Source of the DNA: Thermohalobaculum sp039028795 | Lineage (GTDB): Bacteria > Pseudomonadota > Alphaproteobacteria > Rhodobacterales > Rhodobacteraceae | Reading direction: 5' to 3' | DNA length: 64,000 nt | Assembly (NCBI GenBank): GCA_039028795.1 | Contig: JBCCHJ010000008.1 | Location: 1 to 64,000, forward strand | Made by a program: the position numbers and the translations under genes | Notes under the pieces: model-generated | Seen by the model: the letters and a program-made list of their open reading frames with translations, nothing else | Database searches by the model: none | What the model was told of the DNA's origin: nothing | Shown here: positions 45,087 to 55,300 of the stretch, piece after piece | How positions within the stretch are numbered: the first letter of the stretch is position 1 | Layout of the letters: each line of letters starts with the position of its first letter

Positions 45087-46574
45087 ATGAACTTAGAATT
45101 TCCGGAAAAGGTTCTTCTGGTCGAAGACACGCCGTCTCTGTCGATGGTCTATCAGTCGGCTGTCGAACGTGCAGGGCTTTCGGTCAATCCTGTGTTCAGC
45201 GCGCGCGAGGCGCGGGTTGCCTTCAAGGCGAAACCCAGCCGCATTGTTCTGTTGGACCTGATGCTGCCGGATGGCAATGGACTGGACATTCTTTCAGAGA
45301 TCCATTCGAGCCATCCCGAATCCAAGGTGATCGTGATCACCGCGAACGGGTCGATCAACCGTGCGGTCGAGGCCATGCGCGGCGGGGCATTCGACTTTCT
45401 GGTGAAACCATTCGATGACCGCCGACTGCTGTCGGCAGTCGAAAATGCCGTGAAGTCGATTGCTTTGGATGATGCCGAAGCGCGCGAGGGAACGCCGAAA
45501 CTGGTTGAAACCCCAGAGATCCGGGGCTTCATCGGATCGTCGCCGGAAATGCGGCAGATCTACGAGATGATCCACAATATCGGTCGGTCGACGGCAACGG
45601 TGTTCATCACCGGCGAAAGCGGCACAGGTAAAGAGATTGCCGCCCAGGCCATCCACCGTCAGTCGATCCGCAGTTCTGGCCCGTTCATTGCGATCAACTG
45701 TGGGGCGATTCCGAAAGACCTGTTGGAGTCTGAAGTCTTTGGTCATCTGAAGGGATCTTTTACTGGCGCGATCTCTGATAAAATCGGAGCAGCGGCTGCA
45801 GCGAATGGCGGAACCTTGTTCCTGGACGAAGTATGCGAAATGGATCTGGCGCTGCAAACCAAGCTTCTACGCTTCCTGCAGACATCGATGATCCAGCCAG
45901 TTGGCGCTGTGGAACCACAGAAAGTCGATGTGCGCATCGTCTGTGCGACAAACCGCGATCCTGCCGCCGAGGTCAGGGCAGGGCGTTTCCGCGAGGATCT
46001 CTTCTATCGGCTGCACGTCGTCCCGATCGTTATGCCGCCGCTGCGAGACCGTGGTGACGATGTACTAGAGATCGCACGTCATCTCTTGGCACAGTTCTCG
46101 AGCGAGGAAGGCAAGAAGTTCTCGCGGCTCAGCGGACCGGTCCGTGCGGCCCTGGTGGCCTACTCATGGCCTGGGAATGTGCGGCAACTGGAAAATGTGC
46201 TGCGTAACGCGGTTGTTCTGCACGAAGGTGACGAAATTACCTTGGACATGCTGCCGCCGTCGATTTTCCAGACAAATCGCCCGGCAAACAGTGGTCACGA
46301 GCCGCGTGAGCCGGTGCTGCACGACGCGATAGTGCCGCAACATGTCTACGGTGGACCTAATGGCGCGCACGTCGCGATGCCCAGTGCCGAATCGCAAATA
46401 GGCGAAACTTTGCGGGGATTGGTGGGCGCTACGCTTGCAGATATGGAGCGTGAGTTCATCGAAGTGACGATCAGCGAATGCGATGGATCGATCCCCCGGG
46501 CGGCAAGAGTTCTGGACGTCAGCCCGTCGACGCTGTACCGCAAGCGGGAAGCATGGGAACGGTCTGCCTCCTAA
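45087..46574 (+). CDS. Sigma-54-dependent response regulator (NtrC/LuxO-like)
   Basis: A 495-residue activator. The N-terminal receiver has Asp57 in VLLDLMLPDGNG and Lys in FLVKPFDD. The AAA+ domain has Walker A FITGESGTGKEIAAQAIH, the sigma-54 contact loop GSFTGA (usual form GAFTGA) and Walker B GGTLFLDEVCEMD; CATNRD and the R-finger region VRQLENVLRNAV follow. The C-terminal Fis-type HTH is FIEVTISECDGSIPRAARVLD. It would turn on sigma-54 promoters when phosphorylated. It resembles LuxO most. It is the last gene of the unit, 13 bases after the HPt gene. Confidence 0.93.
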   Translation: MNLEFPEKVLLVEDTPSLSMVYQSAVERAGLSVNPVFSAREARVAFKAKPSRIVLLDLMLPDGNGLDILSEIHSSHPESKVIVITANGSINRAVEAMRGGAFDFLVKPFDDRRLLSAVENAVKSIALDDAEAREGTPKLVETPEIRGFIGSSPEMRQIYEMIHNIGRSTATVFITGESGTGKEIAAQAIHRQSIRSSGPFIAINCGAIPKDLLESEVFGHLKGSFTGAISDKIGAAAAANGGTLFLDEVCEMDLALQTKLLRFLQTSMIQPVGAVEPQKVDVRIVCATNRDPAAEVRAGRFREDLFYRLHVVPIVMPPLRDRGDDVLEIARHLLAQFSSEEGKKFSRLSGPVRAALVAYSWPGNVRQLENVLRNAVVLHEGDEITLDMLPPSIFQTNRPANSGHEPREPVLHDAIVPQHVYGGPNGAHVAMPSAESQIGETLRGLVGATLADMEREFIEVTISECDGSIPRAARVLDVSPSTLYRKREAWERSAS

Positions 46575-46599
46575 CGCTAACCCTTTATAAATATTTGAG

Positions 46600-46632
46600 A
46601 AACCGCGTCATTTGTGTTTGGCGCGGTTTTTT
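46600..46632 (+). terminator. Rho-independent terminator of the phosphorelay unit
   Basis: AACCGCG (46601-46607) pairs with CGCGGTT (46622-46628) and runs into six T residues, 25 bases after the activator's stop. Confidence 0.88.
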
Positions 46633-46697
46633 GCTTCCGGCCCCGAATGATCAACTTCGTGCACCGGACACGTCTCTTCCCAGACCGTTAAAGAAGA

Positions 46698-46744
46698 ACC
46701 GCCCCAGCCATTTTAGCTGGGGCGGTGATACCCGTAGGAGGGTA
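46698..46744. terminator. Two adjacent hairpins, possible minus-strand terminator
   Basis: An 11-bp perfect stem ACCGCCCCAGC/GCTGGGGCGGT with a 7-base loop (46698-46726) is followed on the minus strand by TTCTTCTTT. Right next to it ATACCC/GGGTAT (46727-46744) forms a second small stem. Confidence 0.5.
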
Positions 46745-46860
46745 TTGGGGCTGCTCCCGGGCGGGGCGGGGAGATGGGTGTGAGAACGGGGGGGTGATCC
46801 GCATCCCTTCCGCATCCGCCGGAGAGTGATTATTGGGTAACTCACTGATGGTAAACGAGA

Positions 46861-46893
46861 GGTTAATTTAATTAACCAAATTCTCTTATTTGG
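46861..46893 (+). promoter_or_regulatory. Overlapping palindromes upstream of the IclR gene
   Basis: GGTTAAT-TTA-ATTAACC (46861-46877) overlaps CCAAAT-TCTCTT-ATTTGG (46876-46893); both are perfect. They lie about 135-165 bases before the IclR-type gene in an AT-rich patch. A 17-bp palindrome of this form suits a dimeric HTH regulator such as IclR, which commonly controls its own gene. Confidence 0.6.
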
Positions 46894-47026
46894 CTTTTGA
46901 ACCCAATTTTCTTTCCATCTGCAGATGTGCGCAGCTTTTACCTACAAAAAAACCGTTGAGAGGCTTTCCTTTGCGCAAATTGGCTCTATTTGGCACCAGA
47001 CGTGAAAATTAGCGGAAGTGGGCCCG

Positions 47027-47830
47027 ATGAAAGACGAAGCTGCCCGTAGCTCTGGCCAGGTACGTTCGTTGACGCGGGCGCTGTCAATTATGCAGAACCT
47101 GGCAGCCAGCGGAGACGGAATGTCGCTTACCGAACTGTCGGAAGCGACGGATCTGCCGCCATCGACGACCCACCGGTTGTTGACCACGTTGGAAGCCGAA
47201 CGTTTTGTCCGCCCCGATCCCAATGGCGGGCTTTGGCGCATCGGCGTCGCGGCCTTCTTCGTGGGGTCGGCCTTTGCGCGGAGTCGCGACACGCTGACCT
47301 TGGTGCGGCCTTACTTGCGCAGGCTGATGGAGATGTCGGGCGAAACCGCAAACTTGTTCGTCGAAAACGATGGCGAGGCAATCTGCATCGGTCAGATAGA
47401 GTCACGCCACGCGATGCGGGCGATCACTGGCGTTGGCGGGCGTGTCGCCCTGCACACCTCTGGTGCAGGCAAAGCGCTGATGGCGCATGCCGATTTGACC
47501 CGCCATCCGATGATGTCGGGTGACCGGGCGCTTGCCAAGATCACGATGAGGACGATCGACTCGGCGGATGAATTGATGACCGAGTTGAAGCTGGTTGCGC
47601 GCCGCGGCTATGCGATCGACGACGAAGAGCACGCAGTGGGACTGCGCTGCATCGCATCGCCGGTTTTCAATGAGTTCGGTGAAGTCGTCGCTGCAATCTC
47701 GGTGTCCGGACCCACGGCCCGTATTCCAGATAGCAGGCTGGAAGCGCTTGGCGATATGGTCTCGCAAGCAGCATTCGAGGCAACCCGCGACTTCGGCGGA
47801 TCGGTTAATCGCAAATTGACCGCGCCTTAG
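47027..47830 (+). CDS. IclR family transcriptional regulator
   Basis: A 267-residue regulator. The N-terminal winged HTH is RALSIMQNLAASGDGMSLTELSEATDLPPSTTHRLL. The effector domain includes ETANLFVENDGEAICIGQIES, VGGRVALHTSGAGKALMAH and ERGYAIDDEE-type sequence (RRGYAIDDEEHAVGLRCIA), all typical of IclR/AllR/KdgR. The target is unknown: both flanks are long intergenic regions, and the palindromes upstream suggest autoregulation. The start is ATG 47027; a GTG nine bases earlier is in frame. Confidence 0.92.
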   Translation: MKDEAARSSGQVRSLTRALSIMQNLAASGDGMSLTELSEATDLPPSTTHRLLTTLEAERFVRPDPNGGLWRIGVAAFFVGSAFARSRDTLTLVRPYLRRLMEMSGETANLFVENDGEAICIGQIESRHAMRAITGVGGRVALHTSGAGKALMAHADLTRHPMMSGDRALAKITMRTIDSADELMTELKLVARRGYAIDDEEHAVGLRCIASPVFNEFGEVVAAISVSGPTARIPDSRLEALGDMVSQAAFEATRDFGGSVNRKLTAP

Positions 47831-47903
47831 GATCCTGCTGATACATTCTGCTGGACGGCATAAATCAGCCTTGATATATGCACGGCCTCTAAAGGGGTTC
47901 TGA

Positions 47904-47979
47904 TCCGGCGTAGCTCAGTTGGTAGAGCATCGGACTGTTAATCCGCGGGTCGCTGGTTCGAGTCCAGCCGCCGGAGCCA
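47904..47979 (+). tRNA. tRNA-Asn (GTT)
   Basis: A complete 76-base cloverleaf with the CCA end encoded. The acceptor stem is TCCGGCG/CGCCGGA, the D arm GCTCAGTTGGTAGAGC, the anticodon loop CTGTTAA with anticodon GTT, and the T arm GCTGGTTCGAGTCCAGC. The discriminator base is G. It stands alone, 73 bases after the IclR gene. Confidence 0.97.
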
Positions 47980-48017
47980 CCTTTATCAAATCATCGACTA
48001 CGGATAGTCTAGCGTCG

Positions 48018-48040
48018 AGTCGCGCAGATTTTGCGCGACT
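48018..48040 (+). terminator. Hairpin downstream of tRNA-Asn
   Basis: AGTCGCGCA and TGCGCGACT form a perfect 9-bp stem with loop GATTT, 38 bases beyond the tRNA end. There is no T-run after it, so its role as terminator is only likely. Confidence 0.45.
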
Positions 48041-48221
48041 ACCGAAAAGCACCAGCTGCGGTCTAGGTGTTGTACAATCCCTAAGCTCTACCAAACTAAG
48101 AAACTGGGAAACTGGGAAAGGCATCCCAGATCTTCGTTGCGGGCGTGCGGCAAACAACTGCAATCGGCACCTTAGCCCATAAACCGGACTTTATAGTGGA
48201 CTGTTGGGCCGCGCTACGGCG

Positions 48222-49175
48222 TCACGAGCCAGCCATCCGGTGGCCATGGTCCTGTTCAGAGCAAGGATCTGCAGTTTCGCGTCTTTGAAAATTCATCGGA
48301 GTCCGAGCAGGTATCAGGATCGGCGCGGCATGCTCGCGTAGCCACTGCATTGCAGCCTGGACCCTCGGCACGTTGAGAGTATCCGGATGGCTGTGCAGGT
48401 AGAGTGGGCGGTCAAACTTTCTCAGAGTGTCGCTGCTGAGGATCAGGCGCGGGTCCGCCTCGGCCAGACAGCAGGGCAGAAATCCCTGGCCTAACCCCGA
48501 GACAATACCGGAAAACAGCGAGCCCGCATCAGTTGCGGTCATGATGATCCGTCCGTTTTGTTGTCGGATCTGCTCGATCAGATGGCCGTGTCGCGAATCC
48601 ATCCGATCCTCGTCATGGAACACGACCCAATTGTCCGGGTGACATTCCTCTGTCCGGTAGACGGCATAGGGCACCCTGGCCAGTTCAATGGCAAAGGCGC
48701 CATCCAGCGGCTCTTGCTCGAACCAGAGAGCAACCCCCGGCTCGCCCCGCCAAAGGCTGGCTTTGGGTCGGCCCGTCGTGATGCGAAGCGACAATCCGTT
48801 GGATGCGCGCACAAACGCCGCGAGCCCATGTGTCACCAGCCGGTCGATCACCCATTGGTTCCCGATCAGCCTGAGGACACCGCTTTGCACCGATCCTGCT
48901 TCCTCGATCGCATCGGTGATAGTCAGGGCATGGCTCTCGATCTCGGCGGCGCGTGTTATGAGGATTTCGCCGGTTTCGGTTGGCGTCATCCCACGTCGCG
49001 AGCGCCGGAACAGCAGGGTATTGAGCGAGGTTTCGAGGGTGGAAAGCCGCCGACCGGCAGTCGATTGATTGACCCCGATGATCTCTGCCGCCTGCCGTAA
49101 CGACCCGGTTCGCGCCACAGCCAAAGCCAGCCGCAGGTCGTTCCAGTCGAGTTCTCCACGCGATGATGCATTCAT
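48222..49175 (-). CDS. LysR family transcriptional regulator
   Basis: A 317-residue regulator (ATG at 49175). The N-terminal winged HTH is DWNDLRLALAVARTGSLRQA, AEIIGVNQSTAGRRLSTLE, then FRRSRRGMTPTETGE. The C-terminal part is a LysR effector domain (VLRLIGNQWVIDRLVTHGLAA; VVFHDEDRMDSRHGHLIEQI). It is divergent from the giant-protein operon with 188 bases between the start codons, the standard LysR layout, so that operon is its most likely target. Effector unknown. Confidence 0.92.
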   Translation of the reverse strand: MNASSRGELDWNDLRLALAVARTGSLRQAAEIIGVNQSTAGRRLSTLETSLNTLLFRRSRRGMTPTETGEILITRAAEIESHALTITDAIEEAGSVQSGVLRLIGNQWVIDRLVTHGLAAFVRASNGLSLRITTGRPKASLWRGEPGVALWFEQEPLDGAFAIELARVPYAVYRTEECHPDNWVVFHDEDRMDSRHGHLIEQIRQQNGRIIMTATDAGSLFSGIVSGLGQGFLPCCLAEADPRLILSSDTLRKFDRPLYLHSHPDTLNVPRVQAAMQWLREHAAPILIPARTPMNFQRRETADPCSEQDHGHRMAGS

Positions 49176-49363
49176 GCATAACGTGTATGCGCCCATCGGG
49201 GTTCCTGTCTATCGGGAATGATGAGATCGTTGTTTTCTTGAGTTGAACGGGCGTTCGAAAAGATTCGTAGCAAGTATTGATGTGCACTGGCGCCATCACA
49301 CGGCGTCAAAAATTTAGATACAATCCACTGTTGGCCTGCCAACGTTAGGGAAGGGTCACTTCC
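49176..49363. promoter_or_regulatory. Divergent control region, LysR gene / giant-protein operon
   Basis: 188 bases with no gene. TTCC-N9-GGAA (49202-49218) near the LysR end and the 8-bp palindrome TGGCGCCA (about 49289-49296) are candidate operator parts. ATACAATCC (about 49318) contains a TACAAT that could be a -10, but I see no good -35 for it. AGGGAAGGG precedes the GTG start of the first giant gene. Confidence 0.45.
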
Positions 49364-52300
49364 GTGAACTGGGATCTCGCCCTTTACGATTTGATCGCGC
49401 CTTACGTCTTGCGAGGTGCGCCTCTCGGCCCGATACACGCGGCGATCTCGGTTATCCGTGTACAAGAATACGATGAGGTCATCTCTGACGATGCCGTCGT
49501 TATCCGCGGCACCTGCCGTTTCAGTGGCGAAACCGGCGCCTGGATAGATCCGGATAACTTTGCCTTCGGATTCAACGCGCAAAACGCCGAGGGGCATCCG
49601 CGCGATGATGACGGGCGGCGCAACCCGTGGATCGATATGCGCGACAGTAATATCGCGTTTGAGTTCACTGCACCGCGCATCGCCTCGCAGATCATCATGG
49701 ACGCTGCGGACAATTTAGATCCAGGCGACAATGCTGACCTACTGGATCTGCTGTCCGGTCTTGATCCGACACCAGATGGACCCGCGCCTTCAGATTATGC
49801 CTCGACCGAATTCACCCTGGACATGGTGGTGACGGCCGCAGTGTTGCGCATGCCGTTCCTCAAGGGTGCAGAACTTCTGGACGATGGACGGCTTGCACCG
49901 ATAGCCGGTGACGACCGGGTCGAGATCTCCCTGCCACGGTTCAAGATCCGCCTTACCCAAGGCTCGGACGATCAAACCCCGCTGATCATCGATCTTCTGT
50001 CGTTCGGCGTCGATGGCCTGGACGATGCGGCAGATATCGCGGTCGTCGACCTGATCCGCATGGATCCGCCCTATGCCTTCATCGGCAGCAGCCGGGCAGT
50101 CGGGTTTGGGTTCCGTTCAGCAACGCTGGATCTGTCGACCAACTCGACCCCGCACGAGGTGCTGGAGCAGTTTGGCTTCGATGCGAGTTGGACCGGGCTT
50201 TATCTGCCCGAGATCCGGCTTTTCGTCGCACCGGACGGAGTCGAGGATTTCGCGGTTTCGGCTGGCGTCAATAACCTGTTGATTGGCTGGGGCGCGCAGC
50301 CTGGAATTACCGGCGACTTCGACCTTGCGGTGATCGATCAGGGCGGCAATGACCTAGAGGTCGGCGTACGTTTCATAGATTCTGCCGGGCGGCTTTACGG
50401 GATGACCCGTACCGGTGAAAGCACGGCAACAGCGCAGGTACCGCCTGAATCGACAATGGTGGTGGATGTCAGCGGTGGTCGTCCCCCATACAATGTCGAA
50501 ATCGACAGCGTGAACACGCGGATGGCGGAGATCACCTTCGATCCGGGTGAAAGCCAAACCTCGGTCCACATTGTTGTCGACGATCCCGAAGGTCCCGCGG
50601 GTACGGTCAATCTGACGATCGAGATCTCGCGCTATCAGTCTGAAGTCGTGGTTGTCACCGAAGGCCAGGCAGGCATTGTTGAGATCACAGAACAGACGGC
50701 CATCCGTGAAGGTCAGACGATACCCTTGCCGCAGGTCTATATCGCCAGCCAGAACGCGACCCATGTCACGCTGGGCCTTATCGGCGCGGTCGGCGATGCG
50801 GAGTGGAGCGAACCCTCGGTTGAACCGGGCGATGGTCCGCATGCCACCACCTTCGCGCTTGGAGAGGAGGAGGAACGCGAGGTTACCGTCACGCTTTCAG
50901 CGCCGGATATCGAAGCGCAGCAACTTGACGCCTTCTTCCGATTCAACGAGCCGCATCCAGATCTGACTGACTTGACGGGTTTTGCCCTGAATCCTTTCAA
51001 TTCCAGCACAGATGAAGCCGTGAGCGAGGGGCCGAGAGCTGACTTCGGACCGGACGGGCAGCCAGTCATGTTGCAGTACGATAGCGTGCTGCGTTCAGCG
51101 CTGCCGGGAACACCGATCACCATCATCGGCCAAGCCTCGTTCGAGGGGATCAACAACCAAAACAAGCGGATTCATAACTACGATCTGTCACGCCAGCGCG
51201 CACTGACGCTGGCGCATATGATCGAGGCGGCCCATCCTGCCCACTTCGATATCACCATCGAGCCTCCGGAGATCACCGGTGACCCGCCCGGCGATTGGGT
51301 CACCGAATGGATGTCGCACGAAGACCCGCGCAACATGTACTGGCGGGCCTTCACCGAATTGCCGGTCGTGCCGCAGCCGGAGGTTACGGTCACCGCAACG
51401 ATCCGTCGCCGCGCAGGCGTTGAAGAGGAAGTCGTCGAGATCTTCGATCCGCCGCCGCCTGAACCATCGCCGCCAAGCTGGTTCCGGTCAGCCCGCGTCA
51501 AGGTCCGTATCGTCCAGAATGCGTTCGTCGCGATCGAGATTTCGGGCGAGATTGACTTCCAGACTGCGGCCGAGGACCAGATCGAAGTCGCCGATGACGG
51601 CGCGACGGGACAACTTGTGCCGACAGGGCTGGGTCAGAACGCTTCGGATGGAATCGTCGCATACCGGTTGCTGGTGCAGGTCGATGATGCCGCCCAAACC
51701 TGGACGGTCAGTCTGGCACTTGGCGCAGACCCGGCGGATGTGAATGGCCTGATGCTGTTGGGTGCACCGCCCAACCAGACCCTAGACGAAAGCCTGCCTG
51801 GTCTGAATATCCTTGGTCTGACCTGTGCAATGGCGCCCGTTCTGTCGACCACGGCGCCAGAGAATCCACTGAATGGCGATGTTCAGGCGCTGGCGCTATC
51901 GGCTGCGGCGGTGACGATCCCTGCAGCGCTTGGCGCGCTGGGTTGGCTGACCGTGCAGCGGGTGATTCTATATGGTGGCGAGTTGCTCGTGCGTTCGCGC
52001 GAAAGCGGTACCGAGGTCAACCTCCTGTTCGATGTCGAGACCGCGATTTCCGCCAGTATCGGCTTTGGCGACCCCGAGACGCCGCCGAATGACCAGGACG
52101 GCCAAGGCGGCTTCCAGATTCTGACCATTCCGGCAGCAGACCCGCTGAAGGTTCGGTACAAGTCCATTGGGGTGCGGTTGGGGTACACGCCGCAGACCGG
52201 CGACCGGTTCCAGTTCCGCCCGGTCTTCGATGCCTCGAAGGGCTACACCATTGAGGTTGGTGGCCCCGGCGGCATCCAGGTCGCCGAACCGCTGGGTCGG

Positions 52301-55300
52301 ATCATGAAGGTGCTGGCCGCCCGGCTGTCACGCACCAACCCGATGAACTTCGAGATCGATCTTGGCTTTTCTGCTGATCTGGGCGTGATCTCGGTCGAAC
52401 GGGCCCGCGTGCTGTTGCCGATCAATCCGATCAGGCCCCCTCAACTGACCGCGCTTGCTGCATCGATCGACATACCGTCGGTGATCCGGGCAAGCGGTTA
52501 CATGCAGATCGGCGAAAGCACCAACGCGGATGGCGTGCCGATCAGCGAGATCCGCGGCGGGCTGGATCTGACAATCATACCGATCAAGCTGCGGATTCAG
52601 GCCGAGATTGCAGTCGCCCAAATCCCCGAGGAGGCAGGTGGTCCTGCCACCGGGGTCGCCGTGTCTATCGAGGTCACGTTCCCGGCGCCGATCCCGCTTG
52701 GCTCTTCCGGTCTTGGATTGCTCGGCGTGCTTGGTCTTTTTGCCATGCATTACGCGCGCAACATGACCGAGTTTGAGAACGATACGACCCCCGCATTGGC
52801 GTGGTTGGAGGCCACGGGAGGCAATCCGACACGACTGTCATCGGACGATGGCTCGGAACATTTCTGGTCCCCGCAAGTGGACAGTTGGGCGTTCGGCGTC
52901 GGTGCAGTGCTTGGTACTGCCGAAGGCGGCTTTATCTTCAACATGAAAGGCGTCTTCCTTCTAGAACTGCCCGGGCCGCGCATCCTTCTGATGATGAAGG
53001 TGGCAATGCTGACGCCGCCGCCTGTGGTCGAAGGTGTTGAGGAGGCCGGCGGCTCGCTGCTGGCGGTCATCGATCTTGATGCCGGGCGGGGCACGTTGAC
53101 GATTGGGATCGTCGCCGAATATGCGATCACGCCGCTCTTCGAGATTCGCATCCCGATCGAGGCATTCTTCGATCTAAATACCCGCACGAAATGGCACATC
53201 TTTATCGGCAGCGTCTATGATCCGATCCAGGCGCGCGTGATCCTGGTCTTCGAAGGGTCGGGCTATCTGATGCTGTCGGGCGATGGGATTAGTCATCCTA
53301 AGTTCGACACGCCTATCGATGGCCGGCTTGCCGTTGCAGCAGGCATGCACCTGGAACTGATCTGGGGCAGCAAGGAAATTAAGATCTACGCCTCTGTCGC
53401 GGGCGGCTTCGATGCGCTGATCGGCTTCCAACCGTTCTTTATGCAGGGCAAACTGGAAATCCGCGGCGAGTTACGTCTGATTATCATTTCGATTGCCGCC
53501 TATGCCAAGCTCGACCTTATCGTCGGTGAGCATCCGGAGTCCGAGGACAAGATCGCACGCCTGGACGGGATGATCTGCGGTAAGATCAAGATCCTGTTCA
53601 TCAGGATCGAGGGGTGCGTCGACTTCAGCCTCGGCGACGAGCCATCGAAGCCGATTCCCGATCTGGTCGAGAAGATGACGCTGATCAGCCGGAGTCCAGC
53701 CCTGGTCCGCGGCACTGGCGGAGACATGCCCATCGACGCCGTTTTGGCCGAGGCGATCATCGGCGGCAGTGGGCACACCGAGAATGATTTCGTCGAGCCG
53801 TCAGTTGCTGCGGATGATGATACGCGGCCACGCCGCGTGCCGATTGATGCCGTGATGGCGCTTTCGCTGACGGCATCGCCGCGCGGTGCACCGATCGAAG
53901 TGATGGATACGCCTTTCGAAGAGGCAGCGCCGGGGTCGACCGCCCAGGGATATACAGATCGTGCAGACCGGCGCGTCTTTTATCAGCTGACCGGTGTCGA
54001 CATTGTCGAAGGCGAACTAACCGAGGGCAGCAGGCCCGCGACCTGGTGGGCGGGTGACCCGGCAACAAAAGACACCCCGGTCGTCCAGCTTGCGCTTATG
54101 ACCTGGGTGCCGAGCCCGTTCGAAAAGGCCATCGAACGCAGCGAGTATCTGGAACAGATTATCGAGGATCGCTGGTGCACGGTCTGCCATGACCCGGCCC
54201 CTGCCGCACCAGTGCTTTGGGCGTTCCATGAGGAACCCATTGGACCATCGGAAACCGGCTGGAAGATCAAAGGCAAAGCGTGGCCTGACCCTGAAGAGAC
54301 CGTGCGGTCGGAAGATCCGGATCTAGAGGTCGAAATCGTCGAAGCCTGGCGCAGCGGAACCGAGGCTGATCCATGGCGCGGCATCCTGCCCGCATGGATT
54401 GTCGCCAACCAAATCCAGTGCGCCGAGATCGAGGAAGACTCTGGCAGCGGCGGGATCACCGCCGGGGATGGCCTTAGCGCGGGCACACGCGGGCCATCAA
54501 TTCCGTCAGTTCCGTCCATGATCGACTTGCGTCGCGAGCGCACCGTCGCCGCCAACCCAGGCGGCTTCAGCGCCCAACCTATTGTCGCGGCGGCAGGGCT
54601 GAACCAGATCGAGATCGCGGCAGATCGCGTCGGGCGGCTTTCAGCGCAGCCTGCGGATCAGGCAACGCTAGAGCTTGCCGCAGAGATGGCGCGGTTCACC
54701 GGCATCTCGATGCCGGAAGCCCGGACCACGAACCGCCTGACGGTCACGAGCGCATTTCAACGCCTCACCCGTGGGGAAGAGGTAGACGCGACCGCATTCC
54801 TGGCAATCGATCAAGTGCACTCCGCGCCGCCCGTGGAAGAGCCTGACTTCTGTGAGGCGCGCATCCTTGCTGCAGCTGACTTCGATTTTGGCGGGCTTGT
54901 CGTATCACCGCTGGGTGATGCCAGCCGCGAAGATGACATCGTCGATGCATGGGCCGATGCCGGGTTCGAGCCAAGCCCGTTGTTCAACGCGATCAAACTC
55001 CGCTCAAAGCCATTTGTAGATGCCAAGCTGTTGATTGCGACCTTTGAGTCGTTCGTTCAAGCGGGTCTCGTAATCGCGCGGGTTCTGGATGCAAACGGTC
55101 AAGAGCTTGCCCAGTTTGTGCCCACCATTTCGGACAAGGTACCGCCGCGTCACCTGCCGCCACGCTGGGTCGATGCCGCAGGCCCCTGGTTCATCGACGT
55201 CGATCACGCGGCGCGGTTCGATAATGATTTCCCCGACCCGGTTGAGGGAATCTTCAATCTTTTCATGATCGATCTGCCTGAGCAGGCCGATGCTGAGTAT

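Larger units (their letters stand above)
46575..47026. other. Intergenic region with terminator, hairpins and IclR-side palindromes
   Basis: No gene is visible in these 452 bases. They hold a terminator (46600-46632), two further hairpins (46698-46744), a G-rich stretch, then a sharply AT-rich promoter-like zone with palindromes (46861-46893). Confidence 0.6.

Noticed and set aside
48080..48125. Short direct repeat GAAACTGGGAAACTGGGAAA downstream of tRNA-Asn
   Set aside because: Only two units of 9 bases; no sign of a CRISPR array or of a mobile element.
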